A DNA stretch of 64,000 nt from Mesonia sp. HuA40. Its GTDB lineage: Bacteria > Bacteroidota > Bacteroidia > Flavobacteriales > Flavobacteriaceae. Below are positions 43,474 to 51,136 of this stretch, piece by piece. The translations under genes and the position numbers were made by a program. The stretch spans positions 1-64,000 of the forward strand of contig NZ_VRLT01000026.1 of assembly GCF_008017835.1 (NCBI RefSeq). The letters run 5' to 3'. Every line of letters starts with the position of its first letter. Position 1 is the first letter of the stretch. Under the pieces are notes generated by a model that was not told the DNA's origin, did not search any database, and was given only the letters and a program-made list of their open reading frames with translations.

Positions 43474-44237
43474 TCTTTTGTAAAGAGATTAACCTGTTGT
43501 TTGATTTGGCTATCATTGGGTACAGGATTAGTATAAAACTTCACAAAATCTTGAATGGAGTAGTGTTTTAACGTATCATTTTTAACCTGGTTGTTGTTTA
43601 AAAAAATACGGTATTGTGTATCATAAGTAAAAAGATCGAGTCGTTGTGCACTCAAAGTTTGTTTTTGGGTTAAAGCTTCTACGAAAGGCAAAAAATCTGG
43701 AAGTTTTTCGGCCTTGATTCGTTGCTCAAAAGTCATATTTTGATAAATGTATTCTACCTGTTCTAAATCTTCGGCTTTTAAAATGCGGTCTTCTACTTTA
43801 CTTTGTTTCCAGTTTTTAACAAGACTGTCATACAGTGCTAGCTGTGCCTCTCCTATTTTAGTTTTTTCTTGATTGATTTCTGTTCGTTGTTGAACGTTTA
43901 GAATTCTAATTTGGGTTTTTTTCAGGGATTGCTTAACAAATTGAATAATCTCTGGGTCTGAACTTTCGCTTATAATTAAGGTGGCAGAATCTCTAAACAA
44001 ACTTTCTTCTTCTAGACTATCAACTATAGCATTAATCACCTTTACCAAATTTTCTGGCTGTACCACTTCTTGATTAACAATAATCTTTTTTTCTCCTTCT
44101 ATACGAATAATAACCTTGTTGATCTCCTGCAACTGAAACGGTACATTAGAATATAAAACCTCGGTATTACTACTAAATAGAGGATTAAAAAAGCACAAGG
44201 CTAAAAAACTAAAAAGAATATGATAAAATTTGCGCAT
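43470..44237 (-). CDS. Secreted ExbD-like/hypothetical protein
   Basis: This 255-aa protein has an N-terminal signal sequence (about residues 1-22) and a periplasmic region. INKVIIRIEGEKKIIVNQEVVQPENLVKVINAI resembles (read in two blocks) the ExbD/TolR periplasmic fold, where the strand-Glu-Asn-loop repeats, and STLIISES follows. It lacks the ExbD transmembrane Asp. A helix-rich tail with QxxxD segments follows. Function is unknown. The ATG at 44237 lies 17 nt after a -7 box, while a longer TTG start is 2 nt from it. Confidence 0.6.
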   Translation of the reverse strand: MRKFYHILFSFLALCFFNPLFSSNTEVLYSNVPFQLQEINKVIIRIEGEKKIIVNQEVVQPENLVKVINAIVDSLEEESLFRDSATLIISESSDPEIIQFVKQSLKKTQIRILNVQQRTEINQEKTKIGEAQLALYDSLVKNWKQSKVEDRILKAEDLEQVEYIYQNMTFEQRIKAEKLPDFLPFVEALTQKQTLSAQRLDLFTYDTQYRIFLNNNQVKNDTLKHYSIQDFVKFYTNPVPNDSQIKQQVNLFTKD

Positions 44238-44254
44238 AACATTAGATAACAAAG

Positions 44255-44262
44255 CAAAGTTA
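44255..44262 (-). promoter_or_regulatory. -7 promoter box of the ExbD-like gene
   Basis: TAACTTTG on the minus strand matches TAnnTTTG and ends 17 nt before the ATG at 44237. Confidence 0.5.
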
Positions 44263-44356
44263 ATTTATAATTTACAAATTAACGCTTTAAAAAAAATAGA
44301 ATATTGATTTATATCAGTCTTTGAAAAATAAAAACAATTCTGCATTTATAATAATG

Positions 44357-44364
44357 TATTTTTG
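44357..44364 (+). promoter_or_regulatory. -7 promoter box of phnA
   Basis: TATTTTTG matches TAnnTTTG and ends 21 nt before the ATG at 44386. A longer in-frame start at 44362 lies inside the box and is unlikely. Confidence 0.6.
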
Positions 44365-44385
44365 CAGCATTCAAAAAACAGAATT

Positions 44386-44967
44386 ATGAGCTTAGATCAA
44401 GATTTAATGCAGCGTGCTTCTTCTAGTTGTGAACTTTGCGGAAGTAAGGAGAATTTAGAAATATATAATTTACCCCCTCAAAACGCAGCAAGTATAGAGA
44501 ATAGTATTTTATGCTGCGAGACTTGCCACCTGCAAATTACTGGAGAGCAAGAATTAGACCCCAACCATTGGCGTTGCCTCAATGATAGTATGTGGAGCAC
44601 AGATAAACCAGTTCAAGTTGTAGTATGGCGATTGTTAAATGCTTTAAAAAATGAAGGTTGGCCACAGGATTTGCTTGATATGATGTATATAGAAGATGAG
44701 GTTTTGGAGTATGCTAAACAAGGGGTGAATAAAACAGAAGAAACAACTACAGGATTGGTACACCGAGACAGCAATGGGGTGCAAATTGAATCTGGAGATA
44801 ACGTTGTACTTATTAAAGATTTACCGGTAAAGGGTTCAAGTATGGTAGCGAAAAGAGGTACTGCTGTTAGGCGTGTTTCTCTCGTGCATGACAATGAAGA
44901 ACAAATAGAGGGAAAAGTAGATGGCCAGCAAATTGTGATTCTTACCAAATTTGTAAAGAAAATGTAA
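44386..44967 (+). CDS. PhnA domain zinc-ribbon protein
   Basis: This 193-aa protein has an N-terminal zinc ribbon (CELCGS and CCETCH, two CxxC pairs about 27 residues apart) and a C-terminal PhnA domain (GDNVVLIKDLPVKGSSMVAKRGT, split here by strands). The family is named for an E. coli protein now known not to act in phosphonate breakdown (alkylphosphonate utilisation operon protein PhnA), and its role remains uncertain. It is monocistronic with its own promoter and a very strong terminator. Confidence 0.88.
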   Translation: MSLDQDLMQRASSSCELCGSKENLEIYNLPPQNAASIENSILCCETCHLQITGEQELDPNHWRCLNDSMWSTDKPVQVVVWRLLNALKNEGWPQDLLDMMYIEDEVLEYAKQGVNKTEETTTGLVHRDSNGVQIESGDNVVLIKDLPVKGSSMVAKRGTAVRRVSLVHDNEEQIEGKVDGQQIVILTKFVKKM

Positions 44968-45004
44968 TAAAAAAAGCTTGGTAAATTTACCAAGCTTTTT
45001 TTTT
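44968..45004. terminator. Bidirectional terminator, phnA / pseudouridine synthase
   Basis: A perfect palindrome (17 bp each side of 44985/44986), AAGCTTGGTAAA with its complement, is flanked by A and T runs. The stop codon of the convergent pseudouridine synthase (45005-45003) overlaps its T-run. Confidence 0.9.
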
Positions 45005-45824
45005 AAATCATCCCGAGGTTAATGACTTCTTGTTTGTTCAAATGTCGATAATGGCCTCTGGGCAAATCTTTTTTCGTAAGTCCGCCAAATACTACACGAT
45101 CTAGCCGAACCACCTCATAATTTAGCTTTTTAAACATACGCTGTACAATATGTGGTTTTGTACTATGTATTTCGAGACCAACATTACGTTTACTTTGGTT
45201 TTCAACATAGCTGATGGCATTAACATGTACCTTACCATCTTCTAAAACTATTCCTTCTTCTATTTTCTTCAGATCAGATAAATCGAGGTTACGATTCAGT
45301 TCTACATCGTAGATTTGCCTTATCCCCTTTTTGGGATTAGCTAAATTCATAGCTAATGTTCCGTCGTTGGTAAATAGCAATAATCCCATAGCACTGGTTT
45401 CTAATTTACCCACAGGACTCAGTTTAGATTTTGATGCGTTAGCCACCAAATCCATTACTGTTCGATTACTTCTTTCTAAGCTACCAGTAACATAAAATCC
45501 GCTAGGTTTATTAAGCAATACATATTCTTTTCTTTCTGGAGTTATTCTACGACCGTCAAATCTTACCTCATCATCGGGTTGCACCTTATAACCCATTTCG
45601 GTAACCACCTCTCCATTTACCCGAACATTTCCTGCCTTAATATAAATATCTGCGTCTCTACGGCTACAAATACCGGAGTTAGCTATATATTTATTCAAAC
45701 GCATTTTAGCATCTGGATTTTTAACCTGTTTGTCTACAGCTACCTTCTTAGCTGCTGGCTTCTTATGAGGTTTAGGCACAACATACTCTTTCTTCGTTTT
45801 CTTTTTGCCTTGTCTTTTAGTCAT
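45003..45824 (-). CDS. RsuA/RluB-type pseudouridine synthase, altered catalytic motif
   Basis: This 273-aa protein has a basic N-terminal tail (1-40), an S4 RNA-binding domain (41-90; MRLNKYIANSGICSRR, VRVNGEVV) and a pseudouridine-synthase fold. The VLLNKPSGF motif at 102-110 is present. Where RsuA/RluB enzymes have G-R-L-D, with the catalytic Asp, it reads GKLE (139-142; codon 45399-45401), followed by TSAMGLLLFTNDG. The family normally isomerises uridine in 16S or 23S rRNA; with Glu in place of Asp activity is uncertain. The ATG at 45824 follows a -7 box, which overlaps a longer TTG start. Confidence 0.85.
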   Translation of the reverse strand: MTKRQGKKKTKKEYVVPKPHKKPAAKKVAVDKQVKNPDAKMRLNKYIANSGICSRRDADIYIKAGNVRVNGEVVTEMGYKVQPDDEVRFDGRRITPERKEYVLLNKPSGFYVTGSLERSNRTVMDLVANASKSKLSPVGKLETSAMGLLLFTNDGTLAMNLANPKKGIRQIYDVELNRNLDLSDLKKIEEGIVLEDGKVHVNAISYVENQSKRNVGLEIHSTKPHIVQRMFKKLNYEVVRLDRVVFGGLTKKDLPRGHYRHLNKQEVINLGMI

Positions 45825-45840
45825 TACTATATTTTTTTTG

Positions 45841-45848
45841 CAAAGGTA
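45841..45848 (-). promoter_or_regulatory. -7 promoter box of the pseudouridine synthase gene
   Basis: TACCTTTG on the minus strand matches TAnnTTTG and ends 16 nt before the ATG at 45824. The in-frame TTG at 45851 overlaps it. Confidence 0.6.
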
Positions 45849-45942
45849 CAATTAATTGACTCACTGCCACTGATGCGTTACTTATTTTTCAAGAAGTACT
45901 CTAAATGCTTAAGAGAAAAATTGTTTTTAGCGCTTTTTTCAA

Positions 45943-45973
45943 TGAAAAAAGCCTCTTAATACTAAAGAGGCTT
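45943..45973 (-). terminator. Terminator of the M20 dipeptidase gene
   Basis: A 9-bp stem AAGCCTCTT/AAGAGGCTT (45949-45957 with 45965-45973, loop of 7 nt) is followed on the minus strand by a TTTTTTC run, 17 nt after the stop. Confidence 0.82.
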
Positions 45974-45989
45974 CTATTAAATTGCATGT

Positions 45990-47381
45990 TTATTTTTGTT
46001 TTAATCGAGCAAAATGCTTGTAGAAAAACGGTATAGTTTCAATACCTTTTAAATAATTCCAAATACCAAAATGCTCATTTGGGGAGTGAATTGCATCGCT
46101 ATCGAGACCAAATCCCATCAAAATGGTTTTACTTTTAAGTTCTTTCTCAAACATAGCAACAATTGGTATACTTCCTCCGCTACGCTGAGGGATAGGTTCT
46201 TTACCAAAAACCTCTTTATAAGCTTCGCTGGCAGCCTGGTATTCTATACCATCTATTGGGGTAACATAACCCTGACCTCCGTGATGCGGTTTCACTTTAA
46301 CATATACTCCATCTGGAGCGATAGATTCAAAATGTTTTTGAAATAATTCTGTTATCTCTTTCCAATCTTGATGTGGTACTAAACGCATAGAGATTTTGGC
46401 ATAAGCCTTACTAGGAATAACTGTTTTAGCACCTTCACCAATATATCCTCCCCAAATACCGTTTACATCTAAAGTTGGACGTATAGAATTTCGTTCATTA
46501 GTGGTGTAGCCCTTCTCGCCATATATATCGTGTAAGCCTATAGATTCTTTATATTGCTCTACATCAAATGGCGCTTCAGCCATTTTAGCTCTCTCCACTT
46601 GGGAAAGCTCTTCTACCTTATCATAAAAACCTGGAATGGTAATTCTATTGTTCTCATCGTGTAAAGAAGCAATCATCTTGCTTAAAATATTTATAGGGTT
46701 GGCCACAGCACCTCCATAAAGTCCTGAATGTAGATCTCTATTTGGTCCCGTTACTTCTACCTCTACATAACTTAGTCCGCGTAAACCTGTAGTAATCGAA
46801 GGCACATCTTTAGCGATCATACCAGTATCAGAAATTAAGATAACATCATTTTTTAATTTCTCTTGATTGCGTTGAATAAACCAACCCAAATTTTCGCTAC
46901 CCACTTCTTCTTCTCCTTCTATCATAAATTTCACGTTACAAGGTAGGTCGTCATTTTTCACCATGTATTCCAAGGCTTTCACGTGCATATACATTTGGCC
47001 TTTATCGTCACAAGCCCCTCTAGCAAAAATAGCTCCTTCTGGGTGCTTATCGGTTTTTTTGATTACAGGTTCAAAGGCCGGACTGTTCCACAACTCAATG
47101 GGATCTGCCGGCTGCACATCATAATGACCATAAACCAGTACGGTTGGTAAATTTTCATCTATTATGCGTTCTGCATAGACCACAGGGTATCCAGGTGTCT
47201 CGCAAATTTCGGCGTGAGTGCAACCCGCTTCTACCAAACGTTTTTTAACCATCTGCGCTGTAGCTATAACATCATCTTTATAACTAGGATCGGCACTAAT
47301 GGATGGTAATTTTAATAAATCTATTAACTCTTCGAGAAATCGCTCTTTATTTTCTTCTAAATAGGCTTTTGACTTGTTCAT
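45990..47381 (-). CDS. M20 family dipeptidase
   Basis: This 463-aa zinc dipeptidase is of the CNDP/PepV-like branch. It has the metal site GHYDVQP (about residues 82-88, H and D), ARGACDDKG (about 116-124, bridging Asp), catalytic MIEGEEEVGS (about 149-158), a dimerisation lid and a C-terminal LMGFGLDSDAIHSPNE with the last histidine ligand. Cytoplasmic cleavage of dipeptides is expected. A -7-like TATCTTCA is present upstream on the minus strand (47410-47403), the variant form. Confidence 0.94.
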   Translation of the reverse strand: MNKSKAYLEENKERFLEELIDLLKLPSISADPSYKDDVIATAQMVKKRLVEAGCTHAEICETPGYPVVYAERIIDENLPTVLVYGHYDVQPADPIELWNSPAFEPVIKKTDKHPEGAIFARGACDDKGQMYMHVKALEYMVKNDDLPCNVKFMIEGEEEVGSENLGWFIQRNQEKLKNDVILISDTGMIAKDVPSITTGLRGLSYVEVEVTGPNRDLHSGLYGGAVANPINILSKMIASLHDENNRITIPGFYDKVEELSQVERAKMAEAPFDVEQYKESIGLHDIYGEKGYTTNERNSIRPTLDVNGIWGGYIGEGAKTVIPSKAYAKISMRLVPHQDWKEITELFQKHFESIAPDGVYVKVKPHHGGQGYVTPIDGIEYQAASEAYKEVFGKEPIPQRSGGSIPIVAMFEKELKSKTILMGFGLDSDAIHSPNEHFGIWNYLKGIETIPFFYKHFARLKQK

Positions 47382-47451
47382 TCCTTGTTTTTTTAATTGG
47401 GATGAAGATAGCCATACTAGAATAAAAAATGAAATTTTTTTAAAGTTATTC

Positions 47452-47481
47452 TTTGATTATTCCAGTCTTTGTTTATATTTG
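47452..47481 (+). promoter_or_regulatory. Consensus promoter of tRNA-Leu
   Basis: TTTG (47452-47455), 18 nt, then TATATTTG (47474-47481), 46 nt before the tRNA 5' end. This is the fullest plus-strand promoter in the window after that of the DUF2795 gene. Confidence 0.7.
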
Positions 47482-47527
47482 CACTCGCTAAGGAAATATA
47501 CTTTAGTTAAGTTCTAATAAAACAATT

Positions 47528-47609
47528 GCGGGCGTGGTGGAATTGGTAGACACGCTAGACTTAGGATCTAGTGCTTCACGGCGTGAGAGTTCGAGTCTCT
47601 CCGCCCGCA
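47528..47609 (+). tRNA. tRNA-Leu (anticodon UAG)
   Basis: This is an 82-nt class II tRNA. The acceptor stem GCGGGCG (47528-47534) pairs with CGCCCGC (47602-47608), discriminator A. The D-arm carries GGTAGA. The anticodon stem CTAGA/TCTAG encloses CTTAGGA, giving anticodon TAG for CUA/CUG leucine codons. The long variable arm is TGCTTCACGGCGTGA and the T-loop TTCGAGT. No CCA is encoded. It has its own promoter and terminator. Confidence 0.97.
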
Positions 47610-47619
47610 CAACACAAAA

Positions 47620-47649
47620 CCCGACTTAAATTATTAAGTCGGGTTTTTT
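47620..47649 (+). terminator. Terminator of tRNA-Leu
   Basis: A perfect 10-bp stem CCCGACTTAA/TTAAGTCGGG (47620-47629 with 47634-47643, loop ATTA) ends in six T residues, 11 nt after the tRNA. Confidence 0.9.
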
Positions 47650-48358
47650 ATTTCTTTCATAATTTTCTTTAATTCTATTTATCCAGAATCAAAGTTAACT
47701 GTAACAAATCTATACGCCGTGTTTAATCAAAATTTGAAGATTATCTGTATAAAAAGAAATCTACATTTTTCATACCTCTAAATTAAGACCTAGAAGCTTT
47801 TAAATTTCGAGTAGATGGCTTATTCATAAAGTACTAAGTTTTAAACACCAGGCGGTATTTTAATCTTATTACTCTTTAAATCTTACTTGCTTAAAGTTGA
47901 CTTTGTCATTAAGTATACTAACGTTTTATCAAAGCAAGGTTTAAACCATATCGTCTTTAATTTAAATCTACATCAAATCTGTTATGAAACTAACTTAGCT
48001 CACTATTCAGTGAACTATGTATGGGGTCAATTCGCTTCTGATTCGACAATGCTATGGCATTTATATGTATCAAATTAGCTAATAATCTGCAACAATAAAT
48101 GGATCAACCCTAAAAGCTAGTTAGATGTAAAAATATAATCAATCTAAGTAGAAAGATTTCTATTTATTTTACTAGCTCGGGTTCTGCGACCCTTTAAACA
48201 TTGGAAATGAATTTTTCTTTTTGCTTTCCCTTCCATTTATTGATTTATGAAAGTCTCCAAATTCTAATTAATCTTTCAAAATAAATCTAAATACGGCAAA
48301 ATTGGTTTGTTAGAGCCTCAAGATGGTTTGACTGGGAATAGAACACTACATAAGAATA
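47650..48358. other. Gene-free stretch after tRNA-Leu
   Basis: About 710 nt of AT-rich sequence with no recognised gene, RNA or repeat. One 63-codon frame (47887-48078) has no family resemblance and no promoter box close upstream. A short GGGT-TCTGCG-ACCC hairpin lies at 48179-48192. No copy of the tRNA 3' end was found, so no attachment site is evident. Confidence 0.5.
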
Positions 48359-49162
48359 TTAAAAATATACTGCTTCAAAAACGGCTAATGGAGCCCTTCT
48401 CCCTACATTTAAAGTTAAACGGTCGTTTTTTATGCTGTAATTATCTGCGGTGTCAAATACCTTAAAAAATTCCTTTTCTATTTTCGAGATATCCCCTTCG
48501 CACATTCTCATGGTACTCAGTAAATTAGAAAAATCTATACGCTGACCAGTTTTCAACTCGAAACTACCACCTATAGTATTACAACCGCCAAAACCTGTTA
48601 ATCTATTTTCATCGGTTTTAAGCATAAAATAAATCTCTTTATCCTGGTTGGGTTGCATTTCTATCGTTTTTCCGTTAAGCTCTTTTAATTTCCAATACTT
48701 TTCTACAATTTGTTCTTGTTGCTCAATTTTTTTAAATTTTGCTAGCAAATTATCCTGACTGTTTTTTAGGAATAAGTTATCACCCTCAAGCGTGTAAAAT
48801 TTGGTTTGATTGAAAATATTTAGGACTTCTTGTTCGTTTACCTTCACATCTGGACAGGCCATTCTAGTAGTAGCAAGCGGAGAAAAAGATAAGGCATAGT
48901 TATCGTCTAAGCTAAAGTTTCCATTGAAATTATTACACCCTGTAAAACCATAAACACGATTATTCACGTCTAAGGTAAATTGTATAGGTTTTTGGCTATC
49001 TCCAGCTTTAATTTCTTCACCACTTAATCCTATAAGCTGCCATGTAGTAGTGGTATTTTGCTTTAGCTGAGCCATATTATTTTTATTTTTACTAGATTGA
49101 CTCGATTTGCAGCTCGCCAAACCCATCACGATTAATAACAATAAAGCGAATTTATTTATCAT
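48359..49162 (-). CDS. Lipoprotein with two META (HslJ-like) domains
   Basis: This 267-aa lipoprotein (lipobox GLASC, C18) carries two tandem META-type domains. The first (about residues 38-145) shows TWQLIGLSGEE, GFTGCNNFNGNF and ATTRMACPD; the second (about 153-262) shows KYWKLKELNGK, GFGGCNTIGGSF and LLSTMRMCEGD. Each has the family's GCN and MxC cysteines. META proteins such as HslJ are linked to novobiocin or heat-shock stress, without a clear mechanism. It has a fully consensus promoter. The duplication within one protein is notable. Confidence 0.85.
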   Translation of the reverse strand: MINKFALLLLIVMGLASCKSSQSSKNKNNMAQLKQNTTTTWQLIGLSGEEIKAGDSQKPIQFTLDVNNRVYGFTGCNNFNGNFSLDDNYALSFSPLATTRMACPDVKVNEQEVLNIFNQTKFYTLEGDNLFLKNSQDNLLAKFKKIEQQEQIVEKYWKLKELNGKTIEMQPNQDKEIYFMLKTDENRLTGFGGCNTIGGSFELKTGQRIDFSNLLSTMRMCEGDISKIEKEFFKVFDTADNYSIKNDRLTLNVGRRAPLAVFEAVYF

Positions 49163-49180
49163 AATATTAGATTAAAAACA

Positions 49181-49211
49181 CAAATCTACCCTAGGTTTGG
49201 TTAATTTCAAA
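49181..49211 (-). promoter_or_regulatory. Textbook promoter of the META lipoprotein gene
   Basis: On the minus strand TTTG (49211-49208), 19 nt, then TAGATTTG (49188-49181), 18 nt before the ATG, an exact TTTG-N19-TAnnTTTG match. Confidence 0.8.
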
Positions 49212-49270
49212 CTAGATCAAACTAAACCTATGTTAAAATTTATTTATCTTATAGAAGCGTCTAATTATTT

Positions 49271-49301
49271 GTTTATTAACTTGTATACACCCTTAATAAA
49301 C
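49271..49301. repeat. AT-rich inverted repeat
   Basis: GTTTATTAA at 49271-49279 and TTAATAAAC at 49293-49301 form a 9-bp stem with a 13-nt loop. It lies just after the DUF4403-like stop on the minus strand but lacks a T-run, so a terminator role is uncertain. Confidence 0.35.
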
Positions 49302-49302
49302 T

Positions 49303-49914
49303 TTAAAAAGCATCTAAAGAAATCATTTGCACGGCCAAATTTCCTTCTACCAATAGATGAACTACAATATTATTTGCATAAAATTTAATCGCACTAATTT
49401 CTATGAATTCCACACTCCCGTAGAGCATCAGCTTATTTTCAATAGGAATAATATCATTTAAATGGGCGTTAATTTTATCTCGAAAGCTATCCGTAAATTG
49501 ATTTATCGAAACAATTGGCGGTTGCCCCATTTTTTTGTTAATCGTTTTTTTAATAATGCTTCGAATAAGTTGTTGACTTATCCAAGACTCTTGTTGGAGT
49601 ATTATATCATAATCTCGTAGCCAGAGTTCTTGTTTATTAGGATCAAACTGAACATCTGCCTGAAGTTGTATCTTAAGTATTTTATCTTTACGGATTTTGG
49701 TTTTAAGTTGTACTACCAAATCTAGAATCAATTTTTGATTATTATCTATATCAAAAAATATATCTTTTACTACAGCCCAAGTAGATTGATCACCACGAGT
49801 TATTGAAAAACCAATTAATAAATCTTTAAGACGCCCCTCGATTAAATGCTTTGGTATTTTTACGGGAAGGTGAAGGGTTAATAAATTTTCTGTTGACTCA
49901 AATTTATTTGACAT
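49303..49914 (-). CDS. DUF4403-like protein
   Basis: This 203-aa protein, without signal peptide, reads as alternating beta strands and helices. Segments such as LTLHLPVKIPKHLIEGRL near the N-terminus and FYANNIVVHLLVEGNLAV at the C-terminus recall lipid-binding SMP/BPI-like or DUF4403 proteins (the strand, a long amphipathic middle and GNL pattern). The resemblance is weak and the call is tentative. It is expected to be cytosolic. The following 505 nt upstream are gene-free. Confidence 0.5.
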   Translation of the reverse strand: MSNKFESTENLLTLHLPVKIPKHLIEGRLKDLLIGFSITRGDQSTWAVVKDIFFDIDNNQKLILDLVVQLKTKIRKDKILKIQLQADVQFDPNKQELWLRDYDIILQQESWISQQLIRSIIKKTINKKMGQPPIVSINQFTDSFRDKINAHLNDIIPIENKLMLYGSVEFIEISAIKFYANNIVVHLLVEGNLAVQMISLDAF

Positions 49915-50419
49915 ATTTTTTTATAGCATAAACTAGTATTTTTCTGCCAAGCTATCAAATAATTAAACTTAAAGTTGAAAGTATTTTTTTTGAAATAACC
50001 CTACGCTTAAAATAAAATTCTTTCCTTACGGTGAAAAAATTCAAAAGTCGTAATTTTTATTTTAATTGGCGTAGAGCCTAAGCAAAATTAATAAGTTTTT
50101 ATATGCTATAAATCATCACAATCATTGTAAAAAATTTTTAACTGTAAAAACATTCACAGATAAGTCAATTTCTTGGTTACAGCCAAGACTAGACCACTAG
50201 CTTCCGCTAAAAGCGAAATAAAAATTCTTTTACTGGTATTTATAGGAAAAATTTAAAACCTAAGGCGAATCTATCTTAAAGGGCTAAAATATTTAATACT
50301 AGTACTCTCTCATAAACGCTAATTTATCTTAATTTTAGCTCAATCATAAAAAGAAACAAAAGCAACCTAGTTAGTAATTTAAGGCTATACTGTAACTCAT
50401 AAAGACTTACCTTTATCTC
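49915..50419. other. Gene-free stretch upstream of the hemolysin III gene
   Basis: About 505 nt, AT-rich, without a coding frame or RNA that I recognise. A TACCTTTA element (50408-50415) one base from the -7 consensus sits 4 nt before the hemolysin III ATG. A small CGCT/AGCG hairpin with loop AAA lies at about 50205-50215. Confidence 0.4.
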
Positions 50420-51085
50420 ATGAAAACATCTTCTAGAAAAATATTTCATCACCCATCATATTACAACAAGAAAGAAGAAAAACTCAATGTTGTTTCCCAC
50501 GGTTTGGGGTTAATTTTAAGTTTAATAGGGTTATGCTTTTTACTGCATAAAAGCACTCAAATAAATCAATTTGATACATGGGTAGCCTATACTATTTATG
50601 GTTTTAGTCTCATTTTACTTTATGCCGCATCTACAGCCTACCATTATACCAAAGATCGTAAAATAAGGTACCGACTAAATATTTTGGATCACGCCGCGAT
50701 TTTTGTTTTAATTGCTGGCACCTACACTCCCTTCACTCTATTGGCGCTACCCGAGAGTACGGGCCATTCAATTTTATATCTTGTTTGGGGTATTGCGCTT
50801 TTGGGGGTAATACTAAAGTTGTTTTTTACTGGTAGATTTAATATTGTGTCTACCTTGCTATATGTAGGTATGGGTTGGATTATATTGCTCGTTTTCGAGC
50901 CTTTGAGCGCAGCTCTAAGTCAAGAAGGACTATTTTGGTTGTTTGCTGGTGGTGCCGTTTATACCATGGGAGCTGTTCTTTATAGTATTCCCAAATTACC
51001 GTATCATCATGCTATTTTCCACATCTTTGTGTTGTTGGGATCTTTGTTTCATTTTTTATGCATTTATAATTATCTACCCATTTAA
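50420..51085 (+). CDS. Hemolysin III / PAQR family membrane protein
   Basis: This 221-aa protein has seven transmembrane segments and the family markers: N-terminal EEKLNVVSHGLGL, STAYHYT, LDHAAIFVLIAGTYTPFT and a C-terminal HAIFHIFVLLGSLFHF. The histidines and Ser/Asp of these motifs form the zinc site of the PAQR fold, a possible ceramidase-type hydrolase. The name hemolysin III comes from one Bacillus protein; the E. coli homologue is YqfA. Toxin activity is not implied. Confidence 0.92.
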   Translation: MKTSSRKIFHHPSYYNKKEEKLNVVSHGLGLILSLIGLCFLLHKSTQINQFDTWVAYTIYGFSLILLYAASTAYHYTKDRKIRYRLNILDHAAIFVLIAGTYTPFTLLALPESTGHSILYLVWGIALLGVILKLFFTGRFNIVSTLLYVGMGWIILLVFEPLSAALSQEGLFWLFAGGAVYTMGAVLYSIPKLPYHHAIFHIFVLLGSLFHFLCIYNYLPI

Positions 51086-51117
51086 GCCCATTTTTTTTAT
51101 TTACCCATCAAAGTTTT

Positions 51118-51125
51118 TAACTTTG
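51118..51125 (+). promoter_or_regulatory. -7 promoter box of the T9SS protein gene
   Basis: TAACTTTG matches TAnnTTTG and ends 11 nt before the ATG. Confidence 0.5.
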
Positions 51126-51136
51126 TTTAAAAAACC

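Noticed and set aside
44613-44993. 126-codon minus-strand frame over phnA
   Set aside because: Opposes a convincing PhnA gene and crosses its terminator.
45579-45959. 126-codon plus-strand frame over the pseudouridine synthase start
   Set aside because: Overlaps the complement of a real gene and its promoter; hydrophobic low-complexity sequence without family match.
47887-48078. 63-codon plus-strand frame after tRNA-Leu
   Set aside because: Stands in a gene-free stretch but shows no motif, no -7 box close upstream and no neighbour coupling; probably chance.
47528-48358. tRNA-Leu as an integration (attachment) site
   Set aside because: No repeat of the tRNA 3' end, no integrase and no foreign gene follow within the window.
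50282-50300. Shared ACTAGTACT strings near 101-109 and 50290
   Set aside because: A short palindromic word in AT-rich DNA; flanks differ, so it is likely chance.
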